Shown here piece after piece: positions 29,401 to 37,308 of a stretch of 64,000 bases of DNA (the first letter of the stretch is position 1; each line of letters begins with the position of its first letter). This DNA is from Amaricoccus solimangrovi. GTDB lineage: Bacteria; Pseudomonadota; Alphaproteobacteria; Rhodobacterales; Rhodobacteraceae. Location: the NCBI RefSeq assembly GCF_006385685.1, contig NZ_VFRP01000003.1, positions 272,916-336,915 of the forward strand. The letters run 5' to 3'. Under the pieces are notes generated by a model that was not told where the DNA came from, did not search any database, and saw nothing but the letters and a program-made list of their open reading frames with translations. The position numbers and the translations under genes were made by a program.

Positions 29401-29861
29401 ACCCCCGCCTCGAGCGGGAAGCGGCGGAGCAGCGCGTCGCAGAAGGCGTGGATCGTCTGGATCTTCAGCCCGCCCGGCGTCTCGAGCCCGCGCGCGAAGA
29501 GCCGCCGCGCCTCGTTGAGTTCCTCCGCGCTCGGCGGCGGGCCCTCCTCGCCGAGCTTCAGGAGTTCGGCGCGCAGCGCGTCGTCGTCGAGCATCGCCCA
29601 TTTGCCGAGCGTGGCGAAGAGCCGGTTCTGCATCTCCGCCGCCGCGGCCTTGGTATAGGTGAGGCAGAGGATGCGCCTGGGGTCGGTCCGGGCGAGGAGG
29701 AGCCGCGCCACGCGGTCGGTCAGCACGCGCGTCTTGCCCGAACCCGCGTTGGCCGAGACCCAGCTCGACGCGTCGGGCTTGGCCGCGCGCCATTGCGCCA
29801 GCGTCGCGTCGGTGGGCGCCCCGGCCGGTTCCGGCTTCGCGATCGGCCTCTGCTCGGTCAC
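26484..29861 (-). CDS. addA: Double-strand break repair helicase/nuclease AddA
   Basis: 1125 residues from a GTG at 29861 that overlaps the addB stop by four bases (GTGA). With AddB it forms the RecBCD-like helicase-nuclease that processes double-strand ends. UvrD-type motifs are in order: Walker A SANAGSGKTRV (36-46), LTYTKAAAAEMQ, ILVDEAQDTSPRQW, FVVGDEKQSIYSFQGADP, MTVHGSKGLEAP and LYVALTRARSWLIV. The C-terminal RecB-type nuclease domain shows GRIDRLVVG and VDFKSNR. The length is normal for alphaproteobacterial AddA. The frame stays open far upstream, opposite addB coding sequence, but that part is an artefact of high GC. Confidence 0.96.
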   Translation of the reverse strand: MTEQRPIAKPEPAGAPTDATLAQWRAAKPDASSWVSANAGSGKTRVLTDRVARLLLARTDPRRILCLTYTKAAAAEMQNRLFATLGKWAMLDDDALRAELLKLGEEGPPPSAEELNEARRLFARGLETPGGLKIQTIHAFCDALLRRFPLEAGVAPSFQMLDDRAARALREEVLDTLAGTDPAAVAGMAMYLSGDDPDPLMLEIVQRREDFAAPFDALELARALEAEPGLTADGLRDEVLSEPSVACLREWIAILAPREKNDGKLGAALRAALGLRDAEACLAALEGCLLMKSGANPFTAKAGSIPTKALREAHPALTNALNHLMRKVEAARPRRLALAALARCEALHRFARAFLGLYEKRKRARGLLDFDDLIDRARDLLSRRETAAWVLWRLDGGLDHILVDEAQDTSPRQWQVIKAISDEFFVGLDDRGIERTIFVVGDEKQSIYSFQGADPVAFGEMRRSYDAMLSGMGRELQRCDLLHSFRSAKPVLRLVDEVFAGPGGAGFERVEHRAFREEMPGRVELWPFLPKPARAEEPPWESPEATVAPDDPVAELARRVARRIRGWLDEGKLLPGENRAMRPGDVLILVQRRAELFHAIIRALKIERVPVAGADVLKLEGELAVRDLLALLRVAATPGDDLSLAALLRGPLGGMSEEALFDLAHDRDGSLWAALRAREAGSAIVGLIDDIRGRADYERPFELLERILIRHDGRRRLVARLGHEAEDAIDALLDQALAYETGEAPSLTGFLDWIDREEMKVKRRLEDTADQARVMTVHGSKGLEAPIVILPDTAPRRDGGNPPQLLRLDPAGAAWRARADATPPALERAERERRGLVRAENLRLLYVALTRARSWLIVAGAGQPPKEGDGSWYGLVETALRGLSPEETEDGLTLAKGWEEGVAKAPEPEAEPPAPPDWALRPARIPEEAEAVFLTPSNLGGVHALPFEAEAFAEEGDPLARGEAAHLLLERLRGRARADWPALAARLLPGRDDLPALLAEAEGVLLAPELDFLFGPDTLAEVEIAAPMPEARGRRLIGRIDRLVVGPERVLAVDFKSNRGVPEAPEQVPEGILRQMGAYAAALAPIWPGRRIETAVLWTRSARLMPLPGALTAAALARALAECRA

Positions 29862-32782
29862 GCCATCCCCTCCGGTTCCTCGCCATCGGCCCATTCGCCG
29901 TAGCGGGCGAGATGGTCGTAGTCGTTCGCATAGACGAGCTGCGCCGGGCGCAGCCGGGCGGTGAACCCGACCTCCCCGCTCTGGTAGCGCGCGATCAGCG
30001 CTGCGAGCCTGGTCCAGGTCGCCTCGACCCGCTCCGCGACCTCCCCGAGCGCGCGCGAGTCGCCGGTGCCGATGCTGATGAGTTCCAGATGCCAGGCGGG
30101 CGCCGCCGGCAGCTTCTCGAACCCGCCCGCCTCCGCGATCGCCGCCTCGAGCGGCAGCTGGAGGTGGGTCCGGTCGCTCGGCAGCCCGCCCGACTTGTAG
30201 TCGTAGATCACGTAGCCCTCGGGGGCGCGGTCGATCCGGTCCGCCTTCGCGGTCACGGCGAAGGGCGCGGGCAGCCCCTCGAAGGCGCGCCGCCCCCGGA
30301 TCTCGTGGGCGAGCGGCTCGGCGCGGAGCCGCCGTTCGGCCTCGCCGTCGACGAAACGCTCGGCGGTCCGGGCCAGCCGGGCGAGCCAGATCGCGCGGAC
30401 CGCCGGCCAGGGCGTCGTCTCCTCGAGGCCGCGCTCCGCCGCGTCGATCAGCGCCGCGCGCGCGTCCGCGGGCAGCGCGTCCCGCGTGTCGAGGATGAAC
30501 TTCTCCACCACCGCGTGCAGCGCGGTGCCCCGGGCGAGTGCGTCCGCCTCGCGCCCCGGCGGGTCGAGCCGGCGGAGCCGCAGCACCTTGCGGGCGTAGA
30601 TCGCATAGGGATCGCGCGCGAGGGTCTCGATCTGGGTAACCGAAAGCTCGGCGGGGAACTGCCCGGGCGCGAGCCGGGGCGAGGGACGCCGCGCCGGCTC
30701 CTCCCGCGTCTCCGGCCGGGAGAGCCGCGCCGCCTGGGCGAGAAGCGCCTTGCCCCGCGCCTTCGCGGCCTCGACCGCCGCCTCGCCATCCGGCGGCAGG
30801 CCGCGCAGCAGGTTCTCGAGCCGCGTCAGCCAGCGCGCGGCGACGGTCGGGGCTTCCGCGTCGCGCAGCGCGCGGGAGACGATCACCCGGCCCGCGCCCA
30901 TCGCCTGCTGGAAGTCGTGCGCGGCGAGGCCGATGCGCCGTTCTGGGCTCGGCAGGCCGAGCTCCGCGCGCATCGCGCGGTTGAGCCAGGGGTCGGCGCC
31001 GGGCAGGCTCGGCCAGACGCCCTCGTTGAGCCCGCCGAGGATCACGAGCTCGGCGGTCTGCACCCGCGCCTCCAGCGTGCCCCAGATCGCGATGCCGGGA
31101 TGGGTGACGACCGCCTCCTCCGGCACGTCGACCGCGGCCATGATCGAGCGCAGCAGCGCCTCGTATTCCACCGGCGTGACCGGCCCTCCCGCCTCGGCGT
31201 CGCGGGAGAGATCCTCCATCAGCGCGCGCGCGCGCAGTCCCGCGCTCCGGTCCCAGAGGCGGTGGCCGGCCCCCGCCGGCCCGCCCGCCAGCGCCTCGGC
31301 GGTCGCGACATGCCAGGCGACCCGCTCCGCGAGCGGGACCGGCCCCTCGGGCGGTGTCGCGTCGAGCGCCGCCGCGAGCCAGCCGATCCACTCCTCGGCG
31401 CCTTCCGCGCGCGCCCACTGGCCGAGATCGGCCCAGTCGATCCAGGGCGCGCCGCCGCGCAGCTTGCCGCGCTCGAGCTTCGCGGTGAGTTCCATGTGGC
31501 GCCCGCGGGCACCCTCGCCGCTGTTGACGAGCGGATGCTTCAGCAGCGTCAGGAGCGCTCCGGGCGTCAGCCGCTCTCCCATCCGCGCCGCGATCCGGCG
31601 CAGCAGCACGCCCGGCGGCGTGAGGGCGAGCGGCCGGCCGGCGCTGTCGTCCGGGATCAGGCCCCAGCGTTCGAGTTCCGCCGTCACGCGGCGCGCCAGC
31701 GTCCGGTCCGGCGTGATCAGCGCCGCGCGCCGCTCCCGCTCCGCCGCCTCGCGCAGCGCCAGCGCGATCGCGAGCGCCTCGCCGCGTGGGTCCGGCGCCT
31801 CGATCCAGGTAAGATCGGCGCAGGCCGCCGCCAGCGTCGGGCGCAGCGCCGCGCCCTCGCTTCGCCACTGGTCCGTCACCGGCGCGGGGCGGAGCGCGAG
31901 CGAGATCAGCGCGTCGCGCTCCGGCGCGGGCGGCGGGATCGACGCCCAGGGCTCGGAGGCGCCGGGGTCGAAGCCGATCTCGCGGCCGAGCCGGCGGAAG
32001 CCGTGCTGGGGATGGTCCACCGCCCCCTCCGCCTCGGGATCGAGCCGGTCCCATACGTGGCCGGGCAGCGTCGCGTCGAGCCCGGGCAGGATCAGCGCGC
32101 CCTGCGGCAGGCGCGCGACATGCGCCATGAAGCGCCGCGTCGCCCCGCGCGAGCCGGTCGAGCCCGCGACGATGACCGGATGCGCGGGCGGCGCCAGCCG
32201 CCAGAGCTCGGCCCAGGCTTCCGCGGCGGCGCGCAACCGCCCCTGGCCGCCGACGTCGCCGCTCGCCGCCTCGTAATCGGCGAGGAGGCGCAGGAAGGCG
32301 AGGCCGCGCCGCCAGTGCTCGGCATGTTCCCCGGCGTCGATCGCCTCCAGCGCCTCGGGCGGCACGCCCTCGCCGCGCATCTCGTCGAAGAGGTCGGCGA
32401 GGCTGTCGGCGAGGTCATAGGCCGCCGTTTCCGCGGCGAGCGAGGGATCCGCGGCGATGAGCGCGGAGACGAGCCGCGCGAGTTCGAGCTTGCGGCGCAG
32501 GGAGGAGACGGGCGGCGCCGGATCGAGCGGGCCAAGCGGATCCTCGCCCAGTTCCGTCACCACCCGGATCCGGGGCAGGAGCCGCGCCGGCCCGCGCCCG
32601 AGCTCGGCGAGCAGCGCGCGGCGCATCCGCTGCGTGTTCACCCAGATCTCGACCCGCGCCGCCGCCTCGGGCGGCTGGCCGGCGAGCCGCGCGTCGAGCC
32701 CCGCGACCAGCGCCCGGGCGAAATCGACGCCGGGCGGCAGGTGGAAGACGCGTGGGCCGTCGCTCGGGGGAAAGAAACTCAT
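29858..32782 (-). CDS. addB: Double-strand break repair protein AddB
   Basis: 974 residues from the ATG at 32782 (MSFFPPSDGPRVFHLPPGVDFARAL...). It is the partner of AddA, with an inactivated helicase-like core and a C-terminal nuclease domain. In the C-terminal part the nuclease motifs KADRIDRAPEGYVIYDYKSGG and LQLPLEAA are clear, and the middle contains ILGGLNEGVWP and VSRALRDAEAPTVAARWL as in alphaproteobacterial AddB. I do not see a Walker A in the N-terminus, as expected in this clade. Its start overlaps the murU stop by four bases (ATGA) and its stop overlaps the addA start. Confidence 0.94.
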   Translation of the reverse strand: MSFFPPSDGPRVFHLPPGVDFARALVAGLDARLAGQPPEAAARVEIWVNTQRMRRALLAELGRGPARLLPRIRVVTELGEDPLGPLDPAPPVSSLRRKLELARLVSALIAADPSLAAETAAYDLADSLADLFDEMRGEGVPPEALEAIDAGEHAEHWRRGLAFLRLLADYEAASGDVGGQGRLRAAAEAWAELWRLAPPAHPVIVAGSTGSRGATRRFMAHVARLPQGALILPGLDATLPGHVWDRLDPEAEGAVDHPQHGFRRLGREIGFDPGASEPWASIPPPAPERDALISLALRPAPVTDQWRSEGAALRPTLAAACADLTWIEAPDPRGEALAIALALREAAERERRAALITPDRTLARRVTAELERWGLIPDDSAGRPLALTPPGVLLRRIAARMGERLTPGALLTLLKHPLVNSGEGARGRHMELTAKLERGKLRGGAPWIDWADLGQWARAEGAEEWIGWLAAALDATPPEGPVPLAERVAWHVATAEALAGGPAGAGHRLWDRSAGLRARALMEDLSRDAEAGGPVTPVEYEALLRSIMAAVDVPEEAVVTHPGIAIWGTLEARVQTAELVILGGLNEGVWPSLPGADPWLNRAMRAELGLPSPERRIGLAAHDFQQAMGAGRVIVSRALRDAEAPTVAARWLTRLENLLRGLPPDGEAAVEAAKARGKALLAQAARLSRPETREEPARRPSPRLAPGQFPAELSVTQIETLARDPYAIYARKVLRLRRLDPPGREADALARGTALHAVVEKFILDTRDALPADARAALIDAAERGLEETTPWPAVRAIWLARLARTAERFVDGEAERRLRAEPLAHEIRGRRAFEGLPAPFAVTAKADRIDRAPEGYVIYDYKSGGLPSDRTHLQLPLEAAIAEAGGFEKLPAAPAWHLELISIGTGDSRALGEVAERVEATWTRLAALIARYQSGEVGFTARLRPAQLVYANDYDHLARYGEWADGEEPEGMA

Positions 32783-33474
32783 CGGGCCAGCTCCGCCTCG
32801 GCGCGCGCGATCCCCTCGGGCCGGCCGACATCGACCCAGCCGCCGTCATGGACCGCGCCGAAGACCCGCCCGCCGGCGAGCAGGAGATCCCAGAGCCGGT
32901 TCAGCGAGAAGATCCGCTCCGGGATCTCGCCGAGCCGGGCGGGCTCGATGATCTGCGTGCCGGCGTAGACGAAGGGCGCCTCCGGCGCCGCGCCGCGCCG
33001 GGTCAGCCGCCCCTCCGCGTCCCGGAAGAAGTCGCCCACGCCGGTGTGGCCAGCCGCCCGTTCGCGCGGGACGAGGCAGAGCAGCGCGTCCATCCGCGCC
33101 GGATCCCAGGCGCGCGCGAGGCTGTCGAGCGGGTTCGGTCCGCGCCAGACCATGTCGGCGTTGAGCGTGAAGACCGGGCCGTGGCCAAGGAGCGGCAGCG
33201 CCGCGCGCAGTCCGCCGCCGGTCTCGAGCAGCGCCGGCTCCTCCGAGACGACCGCCTCGGGCGCCTCCGCCGCCAGCCAGGCGCGCATCTGGTCCGGATG
33301 GGCGTGGATGTTGACCACCGTGCGCGCCACCCCCGCGGCCCGCGTCAGGTCGAGCGCGCGCGCGAGCAGCGGGCGGCCCGCGACCTCGATCAGTGGCTTC
33401 GGCCTGTGGCGCGTCAGCTCCCCCATCCGCGTGCCGAGCCCGGCCGCGAAGATCATCGCCGCCCGGGGCCTCAT
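32779..33474 (-). CDS. murU: N-acetylmuramate alpha-1-phosphate uridylyltransferase (MurU-like nucleotidyltransferase)
   Basis: 231 residues from the ATG at 33474, which overlaps the amgK stop by four bases. The nucleotidyltransferase motif AAMIFAAGLGTRMGELTRHRPKPLIEVAGRPLL near the start, FTLNADMVW with the metal aspartate, and DGGWVDVGRPEGIARAE at the end fit the MurU group. MurU makes UDP-MurNAc from UTP and MurNAc 1-phosphate, bypassing fosfomycin-sensitive MurA. Direct coupling to an AmgK-like kinase makes this assignment much more likely than a generic sugar nucleotidyltransferase. Confidence 0.88.
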   Translation of the reverse strand: MRPRAAMIFAAGLGTRMGELTRHRPKPLIEVAGRPLLARALDLTRAAGVARTVVNIHAHPDQMRAWLAAEAPEAVVSEEPALLETGGGLRAALPLLGHGPVFTLNADMVWRGPNPLDSLARAWDPARMDALLCLVPRERAAGHTGVGDFFRDAEGRLTRRGAAPEAPFVYAGTQIIEPARLGEIPERIFSLNRLWDLLLAGGRVFGAVHDGGWVDVGRPEGIARAEAELAR

Positions 33475-34487
33475 CGCGCCGCCCCCGCGATCCGCGCCCG
33501 CGCGCCCTTGTCGGGCGGGGGCACATGCGCGGCGACGAAGGCGCGCAGCCCGTCGAGCGCGGGATGGTCGAGATCGCCCTGGAGCCAGCGCCAGACGCGG
33601 GGCAGGTGGTCGAGGTAGCGCGGCTTGCCGTCGCGCCGGCAGAGGCGGGTGAAGAGGCCGAGGATCTTCAGGTTGCGCTGCGCCGAGAGGATATGCGCCG
33701 CCGCGTCGAATTCCTCCGCCGCGCGGCCCGCGCGGGCGAGGTAGCGCGCGCGGGCCAGCGCCGCCAGCGGCTCGGGAATGTCCCGGCGCGCGTCGCGGAC
33801 GAGGGAGACGAAATCGTAGGCGGGATGGCCGATCAGCATGTCCTGGAAGTCGAGCAGACCGATCCGGGCCGGCCCCGACCGCGCGGGCAGCCAGACGAGG
33901 TTCTCGGCGTGGTAATCGCGATAGATCGGCACGGTCGAGCCGGGCAGGACCGGGGCGAAGGCCGCCTCGGCGCGGGCCTCGTACTCGGCCGCGAGGTCGG
34001 GCGGGACCGGGCCCGCGACGGCGGGCAGGTACCATTCCGCCATCAGCCGTGCCTCGCGCATCAGCACGGCCATGTCATAGGCCGGCGGCGTCCAGCCGGG
34101 TACTCCGTCCCAGCTCAGCTCCTGCATCCGGGCGAGCGTCTCCACCGCCGCGGAGTAGAGCTCCGGCTCGCGCCCCGGCTCGCGGGCGCAGAGGCCCGCG
34201 ATCAGGTCGTCGCCGAAATCCTCGAGCAGGACCAGCCCGCGTTCCGGCGCGGCGGCGAGGATCTCGGGCGCGGAGAGCCCGTTGGCGCGCAGCCAGCGCG
34301 CGACGGCGAGGAACGGGCCGGTGTCGAGCCCGCTCTCCGGCGGCACGTCCATCAGGATCGCCCGGCGCCCGGGCGCCGCGATCCGCTCGTAGCGCCGCGC
34401 CGAGGCGTCGCCCGCGAGTGGCGCGCGGCGCGCGGCGCCCCAGCCCTCCGCCTCCAGGAAGGCCGCGATCTCCGCCCCGCGCGTCAT
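33471..34487 (-). CDS. amgK: N-acetylmuramate/N-acetylglucosamine kinase AmgK (aminoglycoside phosphotransferase fold)
   Basis: 338 residues from the ATG at 34487, overlapping the tsaE stop by four bases. The protein-kinase-like APH fold is visible: LAGDASARRYERI at the N-terminus, VLLEDFGDDLIAG as hinge, the catalytic loop YRDYHAENLVWL and the metal-binding LLDFQDMLIGHPAYDFVSL. AmgK phosphorylates MurNAc (and GlcNAc) at the anomeric position to feed MurU. The pair forms a MurNAc recycling route for sugars released during wall turnover. Confidence 0.88.
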   Translation of the reverse strand: MTRGAEIAAFLEAEGWGAARRAPLAGDASARRYERIAAPGRRAILMDVPPESGLDTGPFLAVARWLRANGLSAPEILAAAPERGLVLLEDFGDDLIAGLCAREPGREPELYSAAVETLARMQELSWDGVPGWTPPAYDMAVLMREARLMAEWYLPAVAGPVPPDLAAEYEARAEAAFAPVLPGSTVPIYRDYHAENLVWLPARSGPARIGLLDFQDMLIGHPAYDFVSLVRDARRDIPEPLAALARARYLARAGRAAEEFDAAAHILSAQRNLKILGLFTRLCRRDGKPRYLDHLPRVWRWLQGDLDHPALDGLRAFVAAHVPPPDKGARARIAGAAR

Positions 34488-34984
34488 CGCGCCATCTCCG
34501 CGAGCGCCGCCGGGAGCCAGTCCCAGCCGGCCCCGCGCGCGATGAGCGTCGCGCGGCGTCCCTCGCCTTCGAGGGCGAAATCGAGCCGCAGGTCGATCCG
34601 GCGGGCGGGCAGCGCGGGACCGAGCCGTTCCGCCCATTCGACGAGGCAGATCGCGCTTCCGAAGGCTTCCTCCAGCCCGAGCTCCGCGATCTCGTCGACC
34701 GTGCCCAGACGGTAGAGATCGGCGTGCCAGAGCTCGACCGGACCCAGATCGTAGGTCTGGACCAGCGTGAAGCTCGGCGAGGGGATGTCCTCGGCCCGGC
34801 CGAGCGCGGCGAGGCGGTGGGCGATCAGCGCCCGGGCGAAGAGGCTCTTGCCCGCGCCGAGCCCACCCGAGAGCGCGACGAGATCGCCGGCGCCGAGCCG
34901 GGGCGCCAGCGCGCGGGCGAGCGCCTCGGTGGCGTCGGGATCCGGCAGGTCGAGAATGCGCTGCAAGGGCCGATCCTGAGACAA
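34484..34984 (-). CDS. tsaE: tRNA t6A biosynthesis ATPase TsaE
   Basis: 166 residues if it begins at the TTG at 34984 (MSQDRPLQRILDLPDP...). I see no ATG in frame near the expected start and no strong ribosome site, so the start is the least certain part. The Walker [29 protein letters not shown] and the characteristic VELWHADLYRLGTVDEIAELGLEEAF with VEWAERL identify TsaE. With TsaD and TsaB it makes N6-threonylcarbamoyladenosine on tRNAs reading ANN codons. First gene of the run that ends with addA, joined to amgK by an ATGA overlap. Confidence 0.93.
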   Translation of the reverse strand: MSQDRPLQRILDLPDPDATEALARALAPRLGAGDLVALSGGLGAGKSLFARALIAHRLAALGRAEDIPSPSFTLVQTYDLGPVELWHADLYRLGTVDEIAELGLEEAFGSAICLVEWAERLGPALPARRIDLRLDFALEGEGRRATLIARGAGWDWLPAALAEMAR

Positions 34985-35061
34985 TGCGAACCCGGCTGTT
35001 CTATCGCCCCGACCGGCCAGCGCAAGGCCCCGGCGCCTCGCGCGGGATCCGGGGCCGAACC

Positions 35062-37251
35062 TCAGGCACCGCGCGCGCGTCCGGGCGCGTCCGCGGGTCT
35101 CGCGGCGTCGGGAAGCGTCATCGTCAGCACCAGGCGGGTTTCCTCCCGCGTCACGGCCAGCCCGCCGCCGGCCGCCTCCGTCATCCGCCGGGCGATCGCG
35201 CCGGCGATGCCCTCCTCCCTCGGCGTGCCGGGCTCGACCTCGGCGCGGAGCCCCTCCGCCGCCTGCCGGATCGAGAGCGTCGTGCCCGGCCGCGCCAGAT
35301 CCGCCGCCGCGAGGCCGAGCGCGAGTGCGAGGCGGCGCCGCGCGCCGGGCCAGCGCGTCTCGTCGCCGCTCACCTCGAGCGCGAGGCCGCGGCGGCGGAG
35401 CGCGCGGGCGAGCAGGGGGAGCGGACCGTCGTCGCCGCCGTCCCCGAGCGCGACGAGGGCCGCGGCCTCGGCGAGCCCGTCGCGCAGGTCGCGCGCCGTC
35501 GCCTCCAGCGCGCGGGAAGCCTCGCCCGTCGCCGCCGGGATCGTCGCGGCGATCCGGCGGGCCGCCTGCTCGGCCGGCACGCGCAGCCGCTCGAAGGCGA
35601 ATTCCCCGAGGAGCGCCGTTTCCTCGCGCGCGTCCCGCCCCCGCTCCGCGCCGCGGTCGCGGAAGACGACGAGCGACGCGGCGTCGGGCAGCGGCGCGAC
35701 CAGTACGTCGAACCCGCGCCCGTCGAGGAGCGCGACGCGGCCGGTGAAGGAGGCGCGCGTCTCCGCGCCGGTGGCGAAATCGGTCAGCCGCGTCCAGAGG
35801 TCGCTCGGCGCGGAACGCCCGGCGCAGCGGCGCGCCATCTCGGCGACCCCGAGCCCGCGGGGCTCCTCCGCGCCCTCGGGATCCCAGATCGCGCGGAAGG
35901 CCGCGTTGACGAAGACGAGCTCCCCCGCCGCGTCGAAGACCGCCACCGCCTCCGAGATCCGGTCGAGCGTCGCCTGGCCGAGTTCCAGTTCCGAGCGGTA
36001 GCGCCGCTCGATCTGGATCGCGGTCGAGATGTCCTCGAACAGGAAGGCGAGCGCGCCCTGCGGATGCGGCCGGCCCGTGACGCGGAAGATCTTGCCCGAG
36101 GGCAGCACCCAGTTCTCCTCGTAGGTGCCCTCCCGCGCGCCTTCCTCGAGCTCGCTCAGCTTGCGCCGCCAGGAGGTGAAATCCTTCTGGTCCGGCATCT
36201 GCCGAGTCTCGCGCAAACGCTCGAGGAAGTCGCGCAGGGAGGGCCGGCCGGCGAGCCAGACCGCGTCGATCCTCACGAGATCGGTCAGCGCGGGGTTGAA
36301 GAGGCCGAGACGGCGGTTCCTGTCGAAGACCGCGAGGCCGATCGGCAGATGCGCGAAGGTCTCGGTCAGCGTCTCGATGAAGCGGCGGAGCGCGGCCTCG
36401 GCCATCACGAGGTCGTCGGCGGCCAGCGCGAAGCCGATCCAGCCGCCTCCCGCCCTGGGCGCTTCGGAAACCTCGTACCAGTCCCGGTCGCCGGCGGCTC
36501 CCGCGACACCGACCCGGCGCCGGAGGAATTCGCCGCGCGCGGTCAACGGCACCTGTTCCGGCACATGGGCGAAGGCACTCGGACCCCCGGGCTCGGCCAG
36601 AGGCGCCTCCGCCGCGCCGAAGCGCTCGCGATAGGGCCGGTTGCACCAGTCGATCTGGCCGTCGGCGCCGACCGTCCAGGCGAGCAGCGGGGCGCGGTCG
36701 ATCAGCCCGCGCAGCAGCGCCGCCTCGGCCTCCGCCCGTTCGAGCGCGCCGCGCGCGCCGCGCAGCGCCGTCGCGTCCTCGCTCGCCGGGCGGATCGCCA
36801 GATGGGCCGCCCCGTCGCGCGGCCAGCCCACGAGTTCGTAGGCGCCGCCGTCGCGGCGCTGGCAGTGATGGCGGAAGGCGGTGCCGTGGAGCATCAGCTC
36901 CTCCAGATCCGCCCGGATCCCCGGGCAGTCGCGTTCGAGATGCGCGATCAGCGCCGAGAGCCGCCCCGACCTCGGGTCAAGCGTACCGATGAGCCCGCGC
37001 GCGGCCTCCGTCAGCGGGCGCGCGAGCGACCCCCGCAGCAGGAATTCGCAGGCCTCCTCGGCCTCCGCCGCCTCCTGTCCCGCGCGGCCGGTCGCGCGGA
37101 GCGACGGCGCGAGCCAGGCCGGGCCGAGCCAGAGCAGCAGGGCCAGGGTGGCGAGCGCGCTCACCAGCGCGGCGAGCATGACCGCCGGAAGCGGGCCGGC
37201 CCATCCGGGCGCCGCGATCCAGTCCGCGGGGAGAAGGGAAAGGACATCCAT
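35062..37251 (-). CDS. PAS-domain membrane protein resembling a degenerate sensor histidine kinase
   Basis: 729 residues from the ATG at 37251. One membrane segment lies near residues 20-45. Three PAS-like regions follow; the clearest is THLPIGLAVFDRNRRLGLFNPALTDL (around 290-400), and DRISEAVAVFDAAGELVFVNAAF (around 420). After these a helical segment stands where a dimerisation/phosphoacceptor domain is expected, but it reads EFAFERLRVPAEQAARRI without a histidine, and the ATPase-like end keeps only a faint G2-like GIAGAIARRMTEAAGGGL. No N-box or DxGxG is seen. It is probably a signalling pseudokinase or scaffold, not an active kinase. Located between tsaE and regB, all on one strand. Confidence 0.75.
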   Translation of the reverse strand: MDVLSLLPADWIAAPGWAGPLPAVMLAALVSALATLALLLWLGPAWLAPSLRATGRAGQEAAEAEEACEFLLRGSLARPLTEAARGLIGTLDPRSGRLSALIAHLERDCPGIRADLEELMLHGTAFRHHCQRRDGGAYELVGWPRDGAAHLAIRPASEDATALRGARGALERAEAEAALLRGLIDRAPLLAWTVGADGQIDWCNRPYRERFGAAEAPLAEPGGPSAFAHVPEQVPLTARGEFLRRRVGVAGAAGDRDWYEVSEAPRAGGGWIGFALAADDLVMAEAALRRFIETLTETFAHLPIGLAVFDRNRRLGLFNPALTDLVRIDAVWLAGRPSLRDFLERLRETRQMPDQKDFTSWRRKLSELEEGAREGTYEENWVLPSGKIFRVTGRPHPQGALAFLFEDISTAIQIERRYRSELELGQATLDRISEAVAVFDAAGELVFVNAAFRAIWDPEGAEEPRGLGVAEMARRCAGRSAPSDLWTRLTDFATGAETRASFTGRVALLDGRGFDVLVAPLPDAASLVVFRDRGAERGRDAREETALLGEFAFERLRVPAEQAARRIAATIPAATGEASRALEATARDLRDGLAEAAALVALGDGGDDGPLPLLARALRRRGLALEVSGDETRWPGARRRLALALGLAAADLARPGTTLSIRQAAEGLRAEVEPGTPREEGIAGAIARRMTEAAGGGLAVTREETRLVLTMTLPDAARPADAPGRARGA

Positions 37252-37308
37252 GGGCCGATCCGGACGCTCGTTGAGCGGGCAGGGGATCGCGGAACGCTTA
37301 AGGAAGTC

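Noticed and set aside
29862..32054. A 730-codon upstream extension of the addA frame
   Set aside because: It lies antiphase to the well-supported addB gene and has shadow-type composition; the GTG at 29861 overlapping the addB stop is the natural start.
34985..36646. A 550-codon upstream extension of the tsaE frame
   Set aside because: It runs through the PAS protein gene in another frame and is Arg/Gly-rich. TsaE similarity begins only near 34984.
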